From Bacteroidota bacterium (GTDB taxonomy: Bacteria > Bacteroidota > Bacteroidia > UBA8524), in contig DQHT01000159.1 in NCBI GenBank assembly GCA_003531115.1, positions 942 to 13,002 on the forward strand: a DNA stretch of 12,061 bases. The letters are read 5' to 3'. Shown piece after piece: positions 1 to 7,755 of this stretch. Both the position numbers and the translations under genes were made by a program. The notes under the pieces are model-generated. The model searched no databases and was not told the DNA's origin. It saw nothing but the letters and a program-made list of their open reading frames with translations. Position 1 is the first letter of the stretch, and each line of letters starts with the position of its first letter.

Positions 1-333
1 ACCGAATATTCCGGCTAAAATTCTTCCGATAAATAACCAGCTATATGTCGGAGCGAGCGCAAGTAACAGGTAGTCAAGTCCGAAACCAAGCAAGCTCAAT
101 AGCAGCACGGGTCTCCTTCCATACTTATCACTTAAACCGCCTATTATTGGTGCAAACAGGAACTGGAAAAAGGCATAAACGAACATCAAAATGCCCCCGT
201 AACGGGATGCTTCACTCAGTTCAACTCCCTTTAATTCAACGATAAGTTTTGGAATGACCGGGATAATAATTCCAAGTCCGATAACATCCAGTAACAAGGT
301 TATAAAAATGAACCCAACAGCGGCTTTTTTCAT
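1..333 (-). CDS. MFS transporter, TetA-like drug/H+ antiporter family (N-terminal part; continues past window start)
   Basis: The first 111 residues are present, reading leftward from ATG at 333-331; the rest lies outside the window. The start [21 protein letters not shown] and the [14 protein letters not shown] stretch (residues 15-28) resemble helix 1 of the tetracycline/multidrug 12-helix MFS group. MFS motif [14 protein letters not shown], is at residues 65-77 between helices 2 and 3, and GRILAGIFG (103-111) looks like the start of the motif B region. Hydrophobic helices fall at about 5-27, 45-65, 75-95 and 98 onward. It would export a small molecule across the inner membrane by proton antiport; the substrate cannot be told. 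Its ATG lies 4 bases after the stop of the lyase-like gene, so the two are probably co-transcribed. Family call firm, specificity unknown. Confidence 0.88.
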   Translation of the reverse strand, partial: MKKAAVGFIFITLLLDVIGLGIIIPVIPKLIVELKGVELSEASRYGGILMFVYAFFQFLFAPIIGGLSDKYGRRPVLLLSLLGFGLDYLLLALAPTYSWLFIGRILAGIFG

Positions 334-337
334 TCTT

Positions 338-1189
338 CTATAAAAAAACTTCATTCGCCATTTGCATGGCTACATTAAATTGTTCTTCGTCAACACCGGG
401 AGATTCCTGGTTGTCTTTTAAAAAACGGAGCAAATTTTCAGTTGGCATGTTGCCGGTTAGGGTATCCGCGGCCATCGGACAACCTCCGTAACCCTTGATC
501 GCTCCATCATAACGTGTACAGCCAGAATCATAGGCAGCTTGTATCTTTTCCCTCCACGACTCCGCGCGGGTGTGCAAATGGGCGCCGATCTCTGTGTTTG
601 GATGGTCCTTGCTCAACTGCGAATAGATCAAACGGATGTTTTCCGGATTGGAAACGCCAATAGTGTCGCTAAGAGAGATAATCCTGATCCCTTTTTTTAC
701 CATATGGTCCATCCAAAAGGAAACAATTTCCGGGCTCCACGGATCGCCATAGGGATTTCCGAAGCCCATGCTCAGGTATACCACCAGCTGTTTATTGTGT
801 TTCAGGCAAAGGTTCTGAATATAATCAACCCGGGTTACCGCCTCCTCTATGGTCGAGTTGGTATTCCGGATCTGAAACGTCTCGCTAACGGAAAAAGGAA
901 ATCCCAAATAACTCACTTCATCGAAGCTTATTGCATCATCCGCCCCTTTGTTGTTAGCTACGATGCATAAGAGGCGGGTCTTTGTCGCACTCAGGTCAAG
1001 ATTCCGAAGCACCTCAGCAGTGTCTTTCATCTGAGGAATGGCTTTGGGCGACACAAAACTGCCGGCATCGAGGGTATCAAATCCTACTTTTAATAATTGC
1101 TGTATATACCTGATTTTTTGAGCCGTAGGGATGAAGTCGTGGATACCTTGCATGGCATCTCGGGGACATTCAATGATTTTAAAAGCCAT
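338..1189 (-). CDS. Hydroxymethylglutaryl-CoA lyase family protein
   Basis: A 283-residue TIM-barrel acyl-CoA lyase of the HMGL-like family, about the usual length for bacterial HMG-CoA lyase, which splits HMG-CoA into acetoacetate and acetyl-CoA in leucine and ketone-body breakdown. Visible family marks are ECPRDAMQ (7-14, with the Arg-Asp pair of the GPRDGLQ motif), [11 protein letters not shown] (44-54, nearly identical to the classical lyase segment), SDTIGVS (174-180), metal-binding HLH (204-206) and GGCP (235-238), where C237 matches the active-site cysteine, followed by GN..TE (246-251). It departs from the textbook enzyme: HLHTRAESW replaces HCHDTYGQA, and [10 protein letters not shown] replaces DSSVAGLGGC. 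So it is surely in the family, but the exact substrate is less certain. It is first in a likely two-gene unit with the MFS gene. Confidence 0.85.
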   Translation of the reverse strand: MAFKIIECPRDAMQGIHDFIPTAQKIRYIQQLLKVGFDTLDAGSFVSPKAIPQMKDTAEVLRNLDLSATKTRLLCIVANNKGADDAISFDEVSYLGFPFSVSETFQIRNTNSTIEEAVTRVDYIQNLCLKHNKQLVVYLSMGFGNPYGDPWSPEIVSFWMDHMVKKGIRIISLSDTIGVSNPENIRLIYSQLSKDHPNTEIGAHLHTRAESWREKIQAAYDSGCTRYDGAIKGYGGCPMAADTLTGNMPTENLLRFLKDNQESPGVDEEQFNVAMQMANEVFL

Positions 1190-1217
1190 TCCTTGGTAAA
1201 ATTCCGTTTAAGAAGGT

Positions 1218-1225
1218 CAAAATTA
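1218..1225 (-). promoter_or_regulatory. Bacteroidota-type -7 promoter element for the lyase-MFS unit
   Basis: On the minus strand this reads TAATTTTG, an exact match to the Bacteroidota -7 consensus TAnnTTTG. It ends 28 bases before the lyase ATG, which gives a short leader. I see no clear -33 TTTG at the expected distance, so this is a motif match in a suitable place rather than a proven promoter. Confidence 0.5.
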
Positions 1226-1247
1226 ACCAAATGCCCGACGTTTTTAA

Positions 1248-1255
1248 TAACTTTG
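1248..1255 (+). promoter_or_regulatory. Bacteroidota-type -7 promoter element for the DUF349 gene
   Basis: TAACTTTG followed by C matches the TAnnTTTG consensus. It ends 27 bases before the chosen ATG at 1283. It lies downstream of every earlier in-frame start codon, which supports starting the DUF349 protein at 1283 and not at 1097, inside the antisense lyase gene. No good -33 box is visible. Confidence 0.55.
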
Positions 1256-1282
1256 CGCCCTTGTTTTCAAGGAATTCTTGTG

Positions 1283-3394
1283 ATGTTGAACGAAAATAGT
1301 AAAGAAGAAACTACCGATCCGATCAGTGAAGCGGTTGACCAGACGCCGGAAATGGCCGAAAAAACCGAGTCTCTGAACGAACCTGAAGGAGATGAAACAA
1401 CAGACAATACTGGTGTTTCAGAAGAAATTGATACGGTTGAAGAAAAGGCTAAACCAGAAGCGATCGAAATCGCCGGGGAAACTGATGCCGCCGGGGAATC
1501 CGATGTCGCCGAAGAAAGCCCGATTGGCGATCCAAATCCTGTCGAAGAGCCTGGTCTGGTCGAAGAAGCTAGTGCTGTCGAGGAGGTAAATGCAATCGCG
1601 GAAGTTGCGGAAGTGCACGACGAAGTGGAAGACGCTCCCTACCGTATGGACGACGACCATGATCATGAAGAAGAAACCGATTTCAGCATATTAAGCAAGG
1701 AACAACTGCTTGAGCTGATCGAAGAAACAGCCAAACAGGATGATCTTTCCCGCGCAACCCGTATAGCCAGGGAAGTTAAATCTCACCTGGAAGTAATCTT
1801 CGCGGAAGAAGAGCATACTGCACTGGATACCTTTTTGGAAGAAGGCAATGAAAAAGATGATTTCGCCCCAAAACCAAACGAATACAAAATGCGTTTTCTC
1901 GACGCTTACAAAAAAATACAGGCGAGAAAAGGAGAACAACGCCAACGTATCGAGGATGAAAAGCAAAAAAACCTAGAGATAAAACGCCGTATACTTGAAG
2001 ACCTGAAAGCCCTTACGGAAAATGACGAAACGGATGACTCGCTCAACCGGATCAAGGAGCTTCAGAATGAGTGGAAAAAGATCCGTGCCGTACCGCATGA
2101 ACATGTTCAGGAACTGTGGGATTCTTACCGCTTTTACCTCGATAAATTTTATGATAACCTGTCGATAAATTTTGAGTTAAAAGAACTCGACAGAAAGAAA
2201 AACCTTGAAGCAAAGATCGACTTGTGTATGAAGGTTGACCAGCTTCAGGAAGAGCCTTCGGTAAAGGTGGCCATGAACCTGCTCAATAAATTCCACGACG
2301 AATGGAAACATACAGGCCCGGTTCCCAAAGAATATTCAGAAGAAATATGGGCGCGTTTTAAAGCGGCCTCCGATAAAATTTATGAGCAGAAAAAAGTTCA
2401 GATGGATGAGCTGCGTGAAATGCGGCGCAAAAACCTCGAACTGAAAACCGCCCTGAACGAACGACTCGAGCAGGTGGCTACCCTGCTTTACGAAAAACCT
2501 AAAGAATGGATCGAAAAAACCGAGCAGATCAATGCTCTGTTTGAAGAATGGAAGAAGATCGGTCCGGTTCCGAAAGAACAAAATGAAAGCGTTTGGGGAA
2601 GATTTAAAGACCTCCGCAACCATTTCTATCGCCAAAAAAATAATTTCTTTAAACACCTCAATAAGGAAAAAACAGAAAATCTTAGCGTGAAAGAAGCCCT
2701 CTGTGTGAAGGCGGAAGCACTCAAAGATTCGGAAGACTGGCTTAAAACCACCAATGAACTTATCCGTTTGCAGGGAGAATGGAAAAAAGTGGGTCCGGTA
2801 ACCGAAAAACACAGCGACGAAGTATGGAAACGTTTCCGCTCGGCCTGCGACGCGTTTTTTACCCGGAAAGAGGAGCATTTCAAAGGACAAAAAGACGAAC
2901 AGGAACATAACCTGGATCTGAAAAAGAACCTGCTGAAAGAGGTAAAAGAACTCGAAGCACTCACCGAAGCGCAGTCGGATGAAGTATTTAAAAAACTTCG
3001 GGAGATCCAAAAATCATGGAATGCGGCCGGTTATGTGCCGATAAAATTCAAAAATCAGATCCAAAAGGATTTCAGCAGCAGCGTGGATGCCTTATACAAA
3101 AAGCACAAACGCAATGCGGAAGATATGAAGGAGGGCCAGCTCACCGAACATTATGATGAGCTTGCTGCCAGTGCGGATGGTAAAAAACGTTTACAAGCCG
3201 AAGAACGTCGGGTTAAGGAAAAATTACGTTTTCTTAAAAACGATGTCGTTACTTTGGAAAACAATATTGGTTTCTTCTCAAATAGCAAAACTGCCGGACC
3301 ATTGATCAAAGGTATCAAGGACAAAATTGCCCGGGCCAATGAACAAATGGAAAGGTTGCAAAAGGAGCTGGATACCATTAAAAAGCATTACTAG
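1283..3394 (+). CDS. DUF349 domain-containing protein with five repeats and an acidic N-terminus
   Basis: A soluble, highly charged protein of 703 residues; function not known. Residues 1-135 are acidic, low in complexity and rich in Glu, with loose VEE/AEE repeats (80-112), probably disordered. Five DUF349 repeats of about 77-81 residues follow, each with an EWKK.GPVP-like core and then W..F......FY: cores at about residues 263, 340, 422, 499 and 578. The last is the most divergent (SWNAAGYVP). Residues 630-700 look like a coiled coil. There is no signal peptide or membrane segment, so it is probably cytoplasmic. The open frame extends back to 1097, but that part is antisense to the lyase and precedes the promoter motif, so ATG 1283 is preferred. 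The stop overlaps the next gene's start. Confidence 0.87.
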   Translation: MLNENSKEETTDPISEAVDQTPEMAEKTESLNEPEGDETTDNTGVSEEIDTVEEKAKPEAIEIAGETDAAGESDVAEESPIGDPNPVEEPGLVEEASAVEEVNAIAEVAEVHDEVEDAPYRMDDDHDHEEETDFSILSKEQLLELIEETAKQDDLSRATRIAREVKSHLEVIFAEEEHTALDTFLEEGNEKDDFAPKPNEYKMRFLDAYKKIQARKGEQRQRIEDEKQKNLEIKRRILEDLKALTENDETDDSLNRIKELQNEWKKIRAVPHEHVQELWDSYRFYLDKFYDNLSINFELKELDRKKNLEAKIDLCMKVDQLQEEPSVKVAMNLLNKFHDEWKHTGPVPKEYSEEIWARFKAASDKIYEQKKVQMDELREMRRKNLELKTALNERLEQVATLLYEKPKEWIEKTEQINALFEEWKKIGPVPKEQNESVWGRFKDLRNHFYRQKNNFFKHLNKEKTENLSVKEALCVKAEALKDSEDWLKTTNELIRLQGEWKKVGPVTEKHSDEVWKRFRSACDAFFTRKEEHFKGQKDEQEHNLDLKKNLLKEVKELEALTEAQSDEVFKKLREIQKSWNAAGYVPIKFKNQIQKDFSSSVDALYKKHKRNAEDMKEGQLTEHYDELAASADGKKRLQAEERRVKEKLRFLKNDVVTLENNIGFFSNSKTAGPLIKGIKDKIARANEQMERLQKELDTIKKHY

Positions 3395-4188
3395 TGCTTG
3401 AACTGGCAAGACAATATGCTTCGTATTATGTGAACGCAAAAACAAAACACGGGGTACATTCCCCTTTTGTTTTTGACCTGATCACAAAAGTTTTTGAAGA
3501 CAAGGAAGTCTATCCCGACTACCTTGTGGTTGAGAAACTGCGGCAGGACCTGTTAAATAACCGGCTTATTACCGAAGTGGAAGACTTTGGTGCCGGGGGT
3601 GAAAAACAAGCTGTTTCTGAAAGAAAAATATCGGATATCGCTGCGCGCGCCGCAAAACCTGCCCGTTGGGGAAAGCTGCTTTATCGGCTTTGCAAGTATT
3701 TTAAGCCCCAAAATATGCTCGAATTTGGCACCTCTTTGGGGATTACATCAGCGTATCAGGCTTTGGGCGCCAGACAAGGATCCGAATCCTTTCGCTTTGT
3801 GAGCCTGGAAGGGAGCAAAAACCTGGTGGAACTTGCCCATATTAATTTTAAGGAATTAGGCATCGACAAGGACATCCACCTGGTTACCGGTAATTTTGAT
3901 AAAACCCTGCCTAAAGTACTGGAAGATTTTGAGCGGCTCGATTATATTTTTATTGACGGCAACCACCGGAAGGCACCGACACTCGATTATTTTAATCAGA
4001 TGCTCGATAAGGCCCATAACGACACAGTTTTTATCTTTGATGATATCCACTGGAGCAAAGAAATGAGCGAAGCCTGGGATGAACTCAAGGCACATCCTAA
4101 GGTAACGGTTAGTATTGACCTGTTTTATATTGGTTTAATTTTCCTCCGTAAAGAGCAGGAAGAAGAACATTTTGTGATCCGGTTTTAG
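3394..4188 (+). CDS. Class I SAM-dependent methyltransferase (Methyltransf_24-like)
   Basis: A 264-residue Rossmann-fold methyltransferase. SAM-binding motif I is MLEFGTSLG (108-116), the acidic residue after strand 2 is probably E139 (SLEG), and FIDGNH (186-191) with IFDDIHW (214-220) resembles the metal-dependent O-methyltransferase or Methyltransf_24 pattern. The N-terminal region contains HGVHSPFVF (19-27), which I associate with a Bacteroidota group of these enzymes. The methyl acceptor is unknown. The start codon is GTG, and its G is the last base of the preceding TAG stop, so translation is very likely coupled to the DUF349 gene. The stop lies only 3 bases from the end of the converging protease gene. 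Confidence 0.85.
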   Translation: MLELARQYASYYVNAKTKHGVHSPFVFDLITKVFEDKEVYPDYLVVEKLRQDLLNNRLITEVEDFGAGGEKQAVSERKISDIAARAAKPARWGKLLYRLCKYFKPQNMLEFGTSLGITSAYQALGARQGSESFRFVSLEGSKNLVELAHINFKELGIDKDIHLVTGNFDKTLPKVLEDFERLDYIFIDGNHRKAPTLDYFNQMLDKAHNDTVFIFDDIHWSKEMSEAWDELKAHPKVTVSIDLFYIGLIFLRKEQEEEHFVIRF

Positions 4189-4191
4189 ACG

Positions 4192-5862
4192 TTAATTCTC
4201 TGACTTCTTCAAGTCATACGTCTTCAACTCCCCATTCAGCGTAATGTCCAGCGTAAGTCCTTTTTTACTATTGGGTAGATCGGTCAGGGTATAGAGCAAA
4301 AATTCCCCTTCTTTTAGATTGAAACTCATGTTACGTACTTTCCGCCCTTTGTGATCACGGAGCACAAGTGTCATCGTTTGAGCCTTGGAGGAATAAAAAT
4401 GAACCGGGATCTGATCATAATATTCCGGGTTAATTTCCTGCAACCATTGGTCCTGAGTATAGTCGAAATTTGGGTCACCGCCTAATAAGCGGTTCGCAAT
4501 AAGCATATCGGGAATGCCATAGCCGAAGGTATTGTCGGGATGGCTGTAACGATCGGCACTTTGTTCGACGGCTTTGAGGATTTCCATATTGGTTTTCGTC
4601 GGGTGGGCACTCCATAAAGAAGCCACCATACCACACATGACCGGAGAGGCAAAAGAGGTTCCCTGGCTTGGATAAAATTTTCCTTTGGATGATGCCACAA
4701 AAGTAGCGGTTGCCTGTGCACATACATTCGGTTTAATCCGCCCGTCGGAGGTGGGTCCGTACGAACTGAAGCTCGAATGTTCACGGTAAATGTCTACGCC
4801 ACCTACCGTTAAAATACTATCTGCATCAGCCGGAACGCCGATATAACGCCAGTCGCCATCACCTTCATTTCCTGCTGCATTACAAACTATCATACCAACT
4901 CCTGCACAGCGTGTTGCAGCACGGGAGATCAGGGATGTGCCGTTCAGGGCCTTGTAGGTATAGCTTAAGGTTTTTTCATCGAAGCGGGTATAGCCTAAAG
5001 AGGAATTGATCACGTCAGCTCCCGCGGAATCCGCAAATTCGGCTCCGGCTATCCAGTTGGATTCTTCTATCGGGAATTCAGAAAAATTATCTTCGGTACG
5101 GATCAGCCAATAGGAGGCAGAAGGCGCCGTGCCGATCATCTGCCCGGGAAGCAGGGAAGCCATACAGGAAAGCACATTCATTCCATGCATGTCGTCTTCA
5201 TATACCAGCGTATCCTTTTTAACGATGTCGTATGTTCCTAATAGACGACCTTCTTCACGCATTTTATCGAAGACTTCCATTTCATCCACTTTGTAAAAAC
5301 CGGCATCCAGAACAGCGATAACGATGCCCTGACCTTTATGTCCCAGGTTATGAAGTTCATCCCCGGCGAGCATATCCGCCTGTCCGAACCCAAACCCATA
5401 TTCACTTTCATTATCCGGCTTTTTCGGAGCGTTCATACTCAGCATAAATTCCATCATGGCATCCGGACTTTTCGGTGGGTTTTCGCTTTCCACCTTCATA
5501 TAAAGCAGGCGGGTGCCTTTTACATAGGGCAGTTTACGAATATCTTTGAGTAGGGATGTGTCGTTGATACATTGAATGGTTACGCTGTTAAACCAGCGGG
5601 AACTATGCAATACCTGTACACCCAGTTTTTCAATTCCTTCGCGGTAAGCAGGAGTAATTGGCAGATCCTGATAGGTAACGGCGATGCCTTGTTTTTGGCG
5701 TCTTTCAATGGAACGCTGCGACAAAAATGCTTCCGGTTTATCGATAGAATACCCGTTGTTTTCTTTGTCGTTCAGCTCAACCCAAAACTTATAAACGGTA
5801 GTTTGTCCGTATACCGGTGCCAAAACCAGCATCAAAAAGCCTGCAGCAACACTTCTCATCAT
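4192..5862 (-). CDS. Secreted S8 family (subtilisin-like) serine peptidase
   Basis: A 556-residue protease with an N-terminal signal peptide (about 1-19, ending VYG before Q20), so it is exported. Residues 20-165 form a pro-region-like segment and 175-460 the S8 catalytic domain. The triad is visible: D186 in IAVLDAGF, H226 in MHGMNV and S403 in GTSFASP, with oxyanion N332 in AAGNEG. Residues 475-556 look like a small beta-rich C-terminal domain; it lacks the PNP...G.Y typical of a T9SS tail, so the final location is uncertain. Two adjacent ATG codons open the frame and either could be used. The gene starts 32 bases after the mnmA stop and may be co-transcribed with it, or use its own TACCTTTC box. 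It probably acts on extracellular or periplasmic proteins. Confidence 0.92.
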   Translation of the reverse strand: MMRSVAAGFLMLVLAPVYGQTTVYKFWVELNDKENNGYSIDKPEAFLSQRSIERRQKQGIAVTYQDLPITPAYREGIEKLGVQVLHSSRWFNSVTIQCINDTSLLKDIRKLPYVKGTRLLYMKVESENPPKSPDAMMEFMLSMNAPKKPDNESEYGFGFGQADMLAGDELHNLGHKGQGIVIAVLDAGFYKVDEMEVFDKMREEGRLLGTYDIVKKDTLVYEDDMHGMNVLSCMASLLPGQMIGTAPSASYWLIRTEDNFSEFPIEESNWIAGAEFADSAGADVINSSLGYTRFDEKTLSYTYKALNGTSLISRAATRCAGVGMIVCNAAGNEGDGDWRYIGVPADADSILTVGGVDIYREHSSFSSYGPTSDGRIKPNVCAQATATFVASSKGKFYPSQGTSFASPVMCGMVASLWSAHPTKTNMEILKAVEQSADRYSHPDNTFGYGIPDMLIANRLLGGDPNFDYTQDQWLQEINPEYYDQIPVHFYSSKAQTMTLVLRDHKGRKVRNMSFNLKEGEFLLYTLTDLPNSKKGLTLDITLNGELKTYDLKKSEN

Positions 5863-5879
5863 GATCCGAAAATTTGCCG

Positions 5880-5887
5880 GAAAGGTA
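5880..5887 (-). promoter_or_regulatory. Possible -7 element for the S8 peptidase gene
   Basis: On the minus strand this reads TACCTTTC, one base off TAnnTTTG. It lies in the 32-base gap between mnmA and the peptidase gene, 17 bases before the ATG. It would allow the peptidase to be transcribed separately from mnmA. Weak evidence because of the mismatch and lack of a clear -33 box. Confidence 0.3.
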
Positions 5888-5894
5888 GCGAAAA

Positions 5895-7001
5895 TTATAC
5901 CTCAAATGAGGATTCGATCCATCCTCCGCCGATGACATCCTCCCCTTCGTAGAAAACAGCCGACTGTCCGGGAGCAATTGCATTTACCCGGGTATTAAAT
6001 TGAACTTTCACGCGGTCGCCTTCCTGGTGCAGGGTTCCCATGGCTCCGGCGTCTTTATAACGTATTTTGGCCAGGGCTTCCATCGAATCAGGTATGGCGT
6101 CGTATTTCTGCAGGTTCAGTTTCCTCACCCACATGCCATTGCGTTCCAGGTCTTCTTTTTTTCCGAGTACCACGGTATTGGTGTCCGGACGTATTTCCGT
6201 TACATACATTGGCTCACCCAAAGCGATCTCAAGGCCTTTACGTTGGCCGATGGTATAAAAAGGATATCCTTTATGTTTTCCCAGGAAAGTTCCATCCGTA
6301 GTCACAAAATCTCCTCCATCAACGCGCTCTTCGAGTCCTTCTACCCGGTTGCGCAGAAACTGACGGTAGTCATTATCCGGCACAAAACAGATCTCATAAC
6401 TTTCACTTTTTTTGGCGAGGTCGGAATAGCCCATATCGATGGCCATTTGTTTGATCTCTGGTTTATGGAACTGGCCCATAGGAAAGAGGGTCCGCGCCAG
6501 GTTTTTTTGTGCCAGTCCCCAGAGCACGTAACTCTGGTCTTTATTCAGGTCCTTACCCCGTGAAATAAAATAGCGCCCATTATCCGGGTTCTGATTTCTT
6601 TTTGCATAATGGCCCGTTGCGATAAACTCACAATCGAGTTTGTCGGCACGTTTGAGCAAAGCCTCCCATTTGATATGGGTATTGCACAAAACACAAGGGT
6701 TTGGGGTCCTACCGGCCAGGTATTCTTCCACAAAATTGTCGATCACAAAATCGCCAAATTCATCGCGGATATCCAGGATCATGTGATGGATGCCATGCTG
6801 CACCGCAATGGCCCGGGCATCGTTGATCGAATCAAGACTGCAGCACCCGGTTTCCTTCCCATTCACCTTCGACGTTTCATAGTCCCAGGTTTTCATGGTG
6901 ATACCGACTACTTCATAACCTTGTTCGCGCAGCATAATGGCGGTAACGGTACTATCTATACCGCCGCTCATGGCTACCAACACTTTACCCCTTTTACTCA
7001 T
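5895..7001 (-). CDS. mnmA: tRNA-specific 2-thiouridylase MnmA
   Basis: This 368-residue cytoplasmic enzyme puts sulfur on C2 of the wobble uridine (U34) of Lys, Glu and Gln tRNAs, using ATP and a persulfide relay. The PP-loop SGGIDSTV is at residues 12-19. C106 in NPCVLCN matches the catalytic cysteine (E. coli C102), and C205 in EICFVP matches the second, persulfide-carrying cysteine (E. coli C199). ATGHYA (128-133), the tRNA-binding middle domain and the C-terminal beta-barrel (about 290-368, with GQSAVFYEGEDVIGGG) are all present, and the length is normal. There is an additional Cys at 103 where E. coli has Asp. ATG at 7001 gives the expected short N-terminus before the PP-loop and lies 7 bases after a perfect -7 promoter box. 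Confidence 0.97.
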   Translation of the reverse strand: MSKRGKVLVAMSGGIDSTVTAIMLREQGYEVVGITMKTWDYETSKVNGKETGCCSLDSINDARAIAVQHGIHHMILDIRDEFGDFVIDNFVEEYLAGRTPNPCVLCNTHIKWEALLKRADKLDCEFIATGHYAKRNQNPDNGRYFISRGKDLNKDQSYVLWGLAQKNLARTLFPMGQFHKPEIKQMAIDMGYSDLAKKSESYEICFVPDNDYRQFLRNRVEGLEERVDGGDFVTTDGTFLGKHKGYPFYTIGQRKGLEIALGEPMYVTEIRPDTNTVVLGKKEDLERNGMWVRKLNLQKYDAIPDSMEALAKIRYKDAGAMGTLHQEGDRVKVQFNTRVNAIAPGQSAVFYEGEDVIGGGWIESSFEV

Positions 7002-7008
7002 TGCGGTG

Positions 7009-7016
7009 CAAAGGTA
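7009..7016 (-). promoter_or_regulatory. -7 promoter element for mnmA, next to its start codon
   Basis: On the minus strand this reads TACCTTTG followed by C, an exact TAnnTTTG match. Only 7 bases separate it from the mnmA ATG, so transcription would begin at or within a few bases of the start codon (leaderless or nearly so). No clear -33 TTTG is seen at the usual spacing. Confidence 0.55.
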
Positions 7017-7049
7017 CGAAAGATTGGAATGATTCTAAATAGCTATGGG

Positions 7050-7175
7050 AAGTTCCAAATTCCAAGTTCCAAATTCCACTTGGGGTAAGGTGGGAGCGGA
7101 CCTGCGGTCGGAGCGGGGGAGCGAAGGAGCGGTAGAACCAAAATTTGTAATCTTGGAACTTGGAATTTGGAACTT
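7050..7175. repeat. 23-bp perfect inverted repeat made of TTGGAAY heptamers, 80-base loop
   Basis: The left arm (7050-7072) and right arm (7153-7175) are perfect reverse complements over 23 bp. Both arms are built from a 7-base unit, TTGGAAC or TTGGAAT. The left side is a perfect tandem pair of a 14-base unit (7050-7063 and 7064-7077). The right side has four heptamers from 7153 to 7180, the last being TTGGAGC. The 80-base loop is purine-rich with repeated GGAGCGG-like words. The element fills the gap between the DUF1761 stop and the mnmA promoter. There is no T-tract, so it is not a classical terminator, although transcripts from DUF1761 would fold here. Confidence 0.85.
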
Positions 7176-7182
7176 GGAGCTT

Positions 7183-7629
7183 TTATGGCATATTCGTAAT
7201 AATCATCGCCGCTACCAACAAAGTCAGGAAATGATAAACGGTATTGATAAAAAACAACTTCCAGGAATTGTTTTCCCAGGCCATGCGGCTGAGGTCTCCG
7301 GGTAAGTAGAAGCCCAGCCAGGTAAAAATGGAGGCCATTAAGGCCATGGCTGTCGGCTCCATGCCTTCGGGAGTGGGTTGTCCCCAGGTTGCCGGGTGCC
7401 AAACAGCAATATTGTGAGCAAATACCCAGGCCATCAGAAAGTTACCGATCACCATGATGGCCATACCTTTGATCAGAACTCCGGATCCGGGTTTTTCGTC
7501 AACTTTGAGTCCCAGCTCTTTGGCCCAGAGTTTACCAAAAAGAGGAGTGTACCAGATAAAGCCAAGAAAGAAGTTGGCAACAACAGCGATAAGGATCGCC
7601 ACATAATTCAGTTCAATGATAGGTTCCAT
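7183..7629 (-). CDS. DUF1761 family small membrane protein
   Basis: A 148-residue integral membrane protein with four predicted helices at about 8-28, 53-71, 93-111 and 124-144. The opening NYVAILIAVVANFFLGFIWYTPLFGKLW, read here as a segment from residue 8 to about 35, carries the FxxGxxWYxPxxFGxxW pattern I associate with DUF1761; a further conserved-looking region is FTWLGFYLPGDLSRMAWENN (102-121). The molecular function of this family is not known. It is read alone: mutS2 diverges from it upstream, and downstream the inverted repeat and mnmA's own promoter follow. No convincing -7 box was found in the AT-rich 126-base gap before its ATG. Confidence 0.8.
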   Translation of the reverse strand: MEPIIELNYVAILIAVVANFFLGFIWYTPLFGKLWAKELGLKVDEKPGSGVLIKGMAIMVIGNFLMAWVFAHNIAVWHPATWGQPTPEGMEPTAMALMASIFTWLGFYLPGDLSRMAWENNSWKLFFINTVYHFLTLLVAAMIITNMP

Positions 7630-7742
7630 ATTGTTTATATTGGTTTAAAGGTCTAAAAACGAAGCTAATAAGAATTATTTAAAACTTTTATAAAAAGATA
7701 TTCAACAATCGACAGACGTCTTTTTCGCTTCTTTCTTACCCC

Positions 7743-7750
7743 TATCTTTG
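7743..7750 (+). promoter_or_regulatory. -7 promoter element for mutS2, next to its TTG start
   Basis: TATCTTTG followed by C is an exact match to TAnnTTTG. It ends 5 bases before the TTG at 7756. There is no ATG or GTG in frame between this box and the conserved N-terminus of MutS2, so a leaderless or near-leaderless transcript starting on TTG is the simplest reading. The -33 region is T-rich but has no clear TTTG. Confidence 0.55.
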
Positions 7751-7755
7751 CGGCC

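Noticed and set aside
539..970. 143-residue frame on the plus strand
   Set aside because: It lies wholly antisense to the lyase gene, whose motifs are clear, and shows no family features of its own.
1097..1282. N-terminal extension of the DUF349 reading frame
   Set aside because: It is antisense to the start of the lyase gene, lies before the -7 box at 1248, and its translation has none of the acidic, low-complexity character of the protein that follows.
1261..1299. 12-codon TTG-started upstream frame overlapping the DUF349 start
   Set aside because: It starts 5 bases after the -7 box like a leaderless gene, but it is very short and nothing supports its translation.
2336..3010. 224-residue Phe-rich frame on the minus strand
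   Set aside because: It is a mirror of the Lys/Glu-rich DUF349 coding sequence (AAA/GAA codons read backward as TTT/TTC), not a gene.
6000..6563. 187-residue frame on the plus strand
   Set aside because: It is antisense to mnmA, whose catalytic motifs are intact across this stretch.
7050..7175. Heptamer inverted repeat as a CRISPR array
   Set aside because: The units are contiguous 7-mers without spacers of uniform length, and no cas genes are present.
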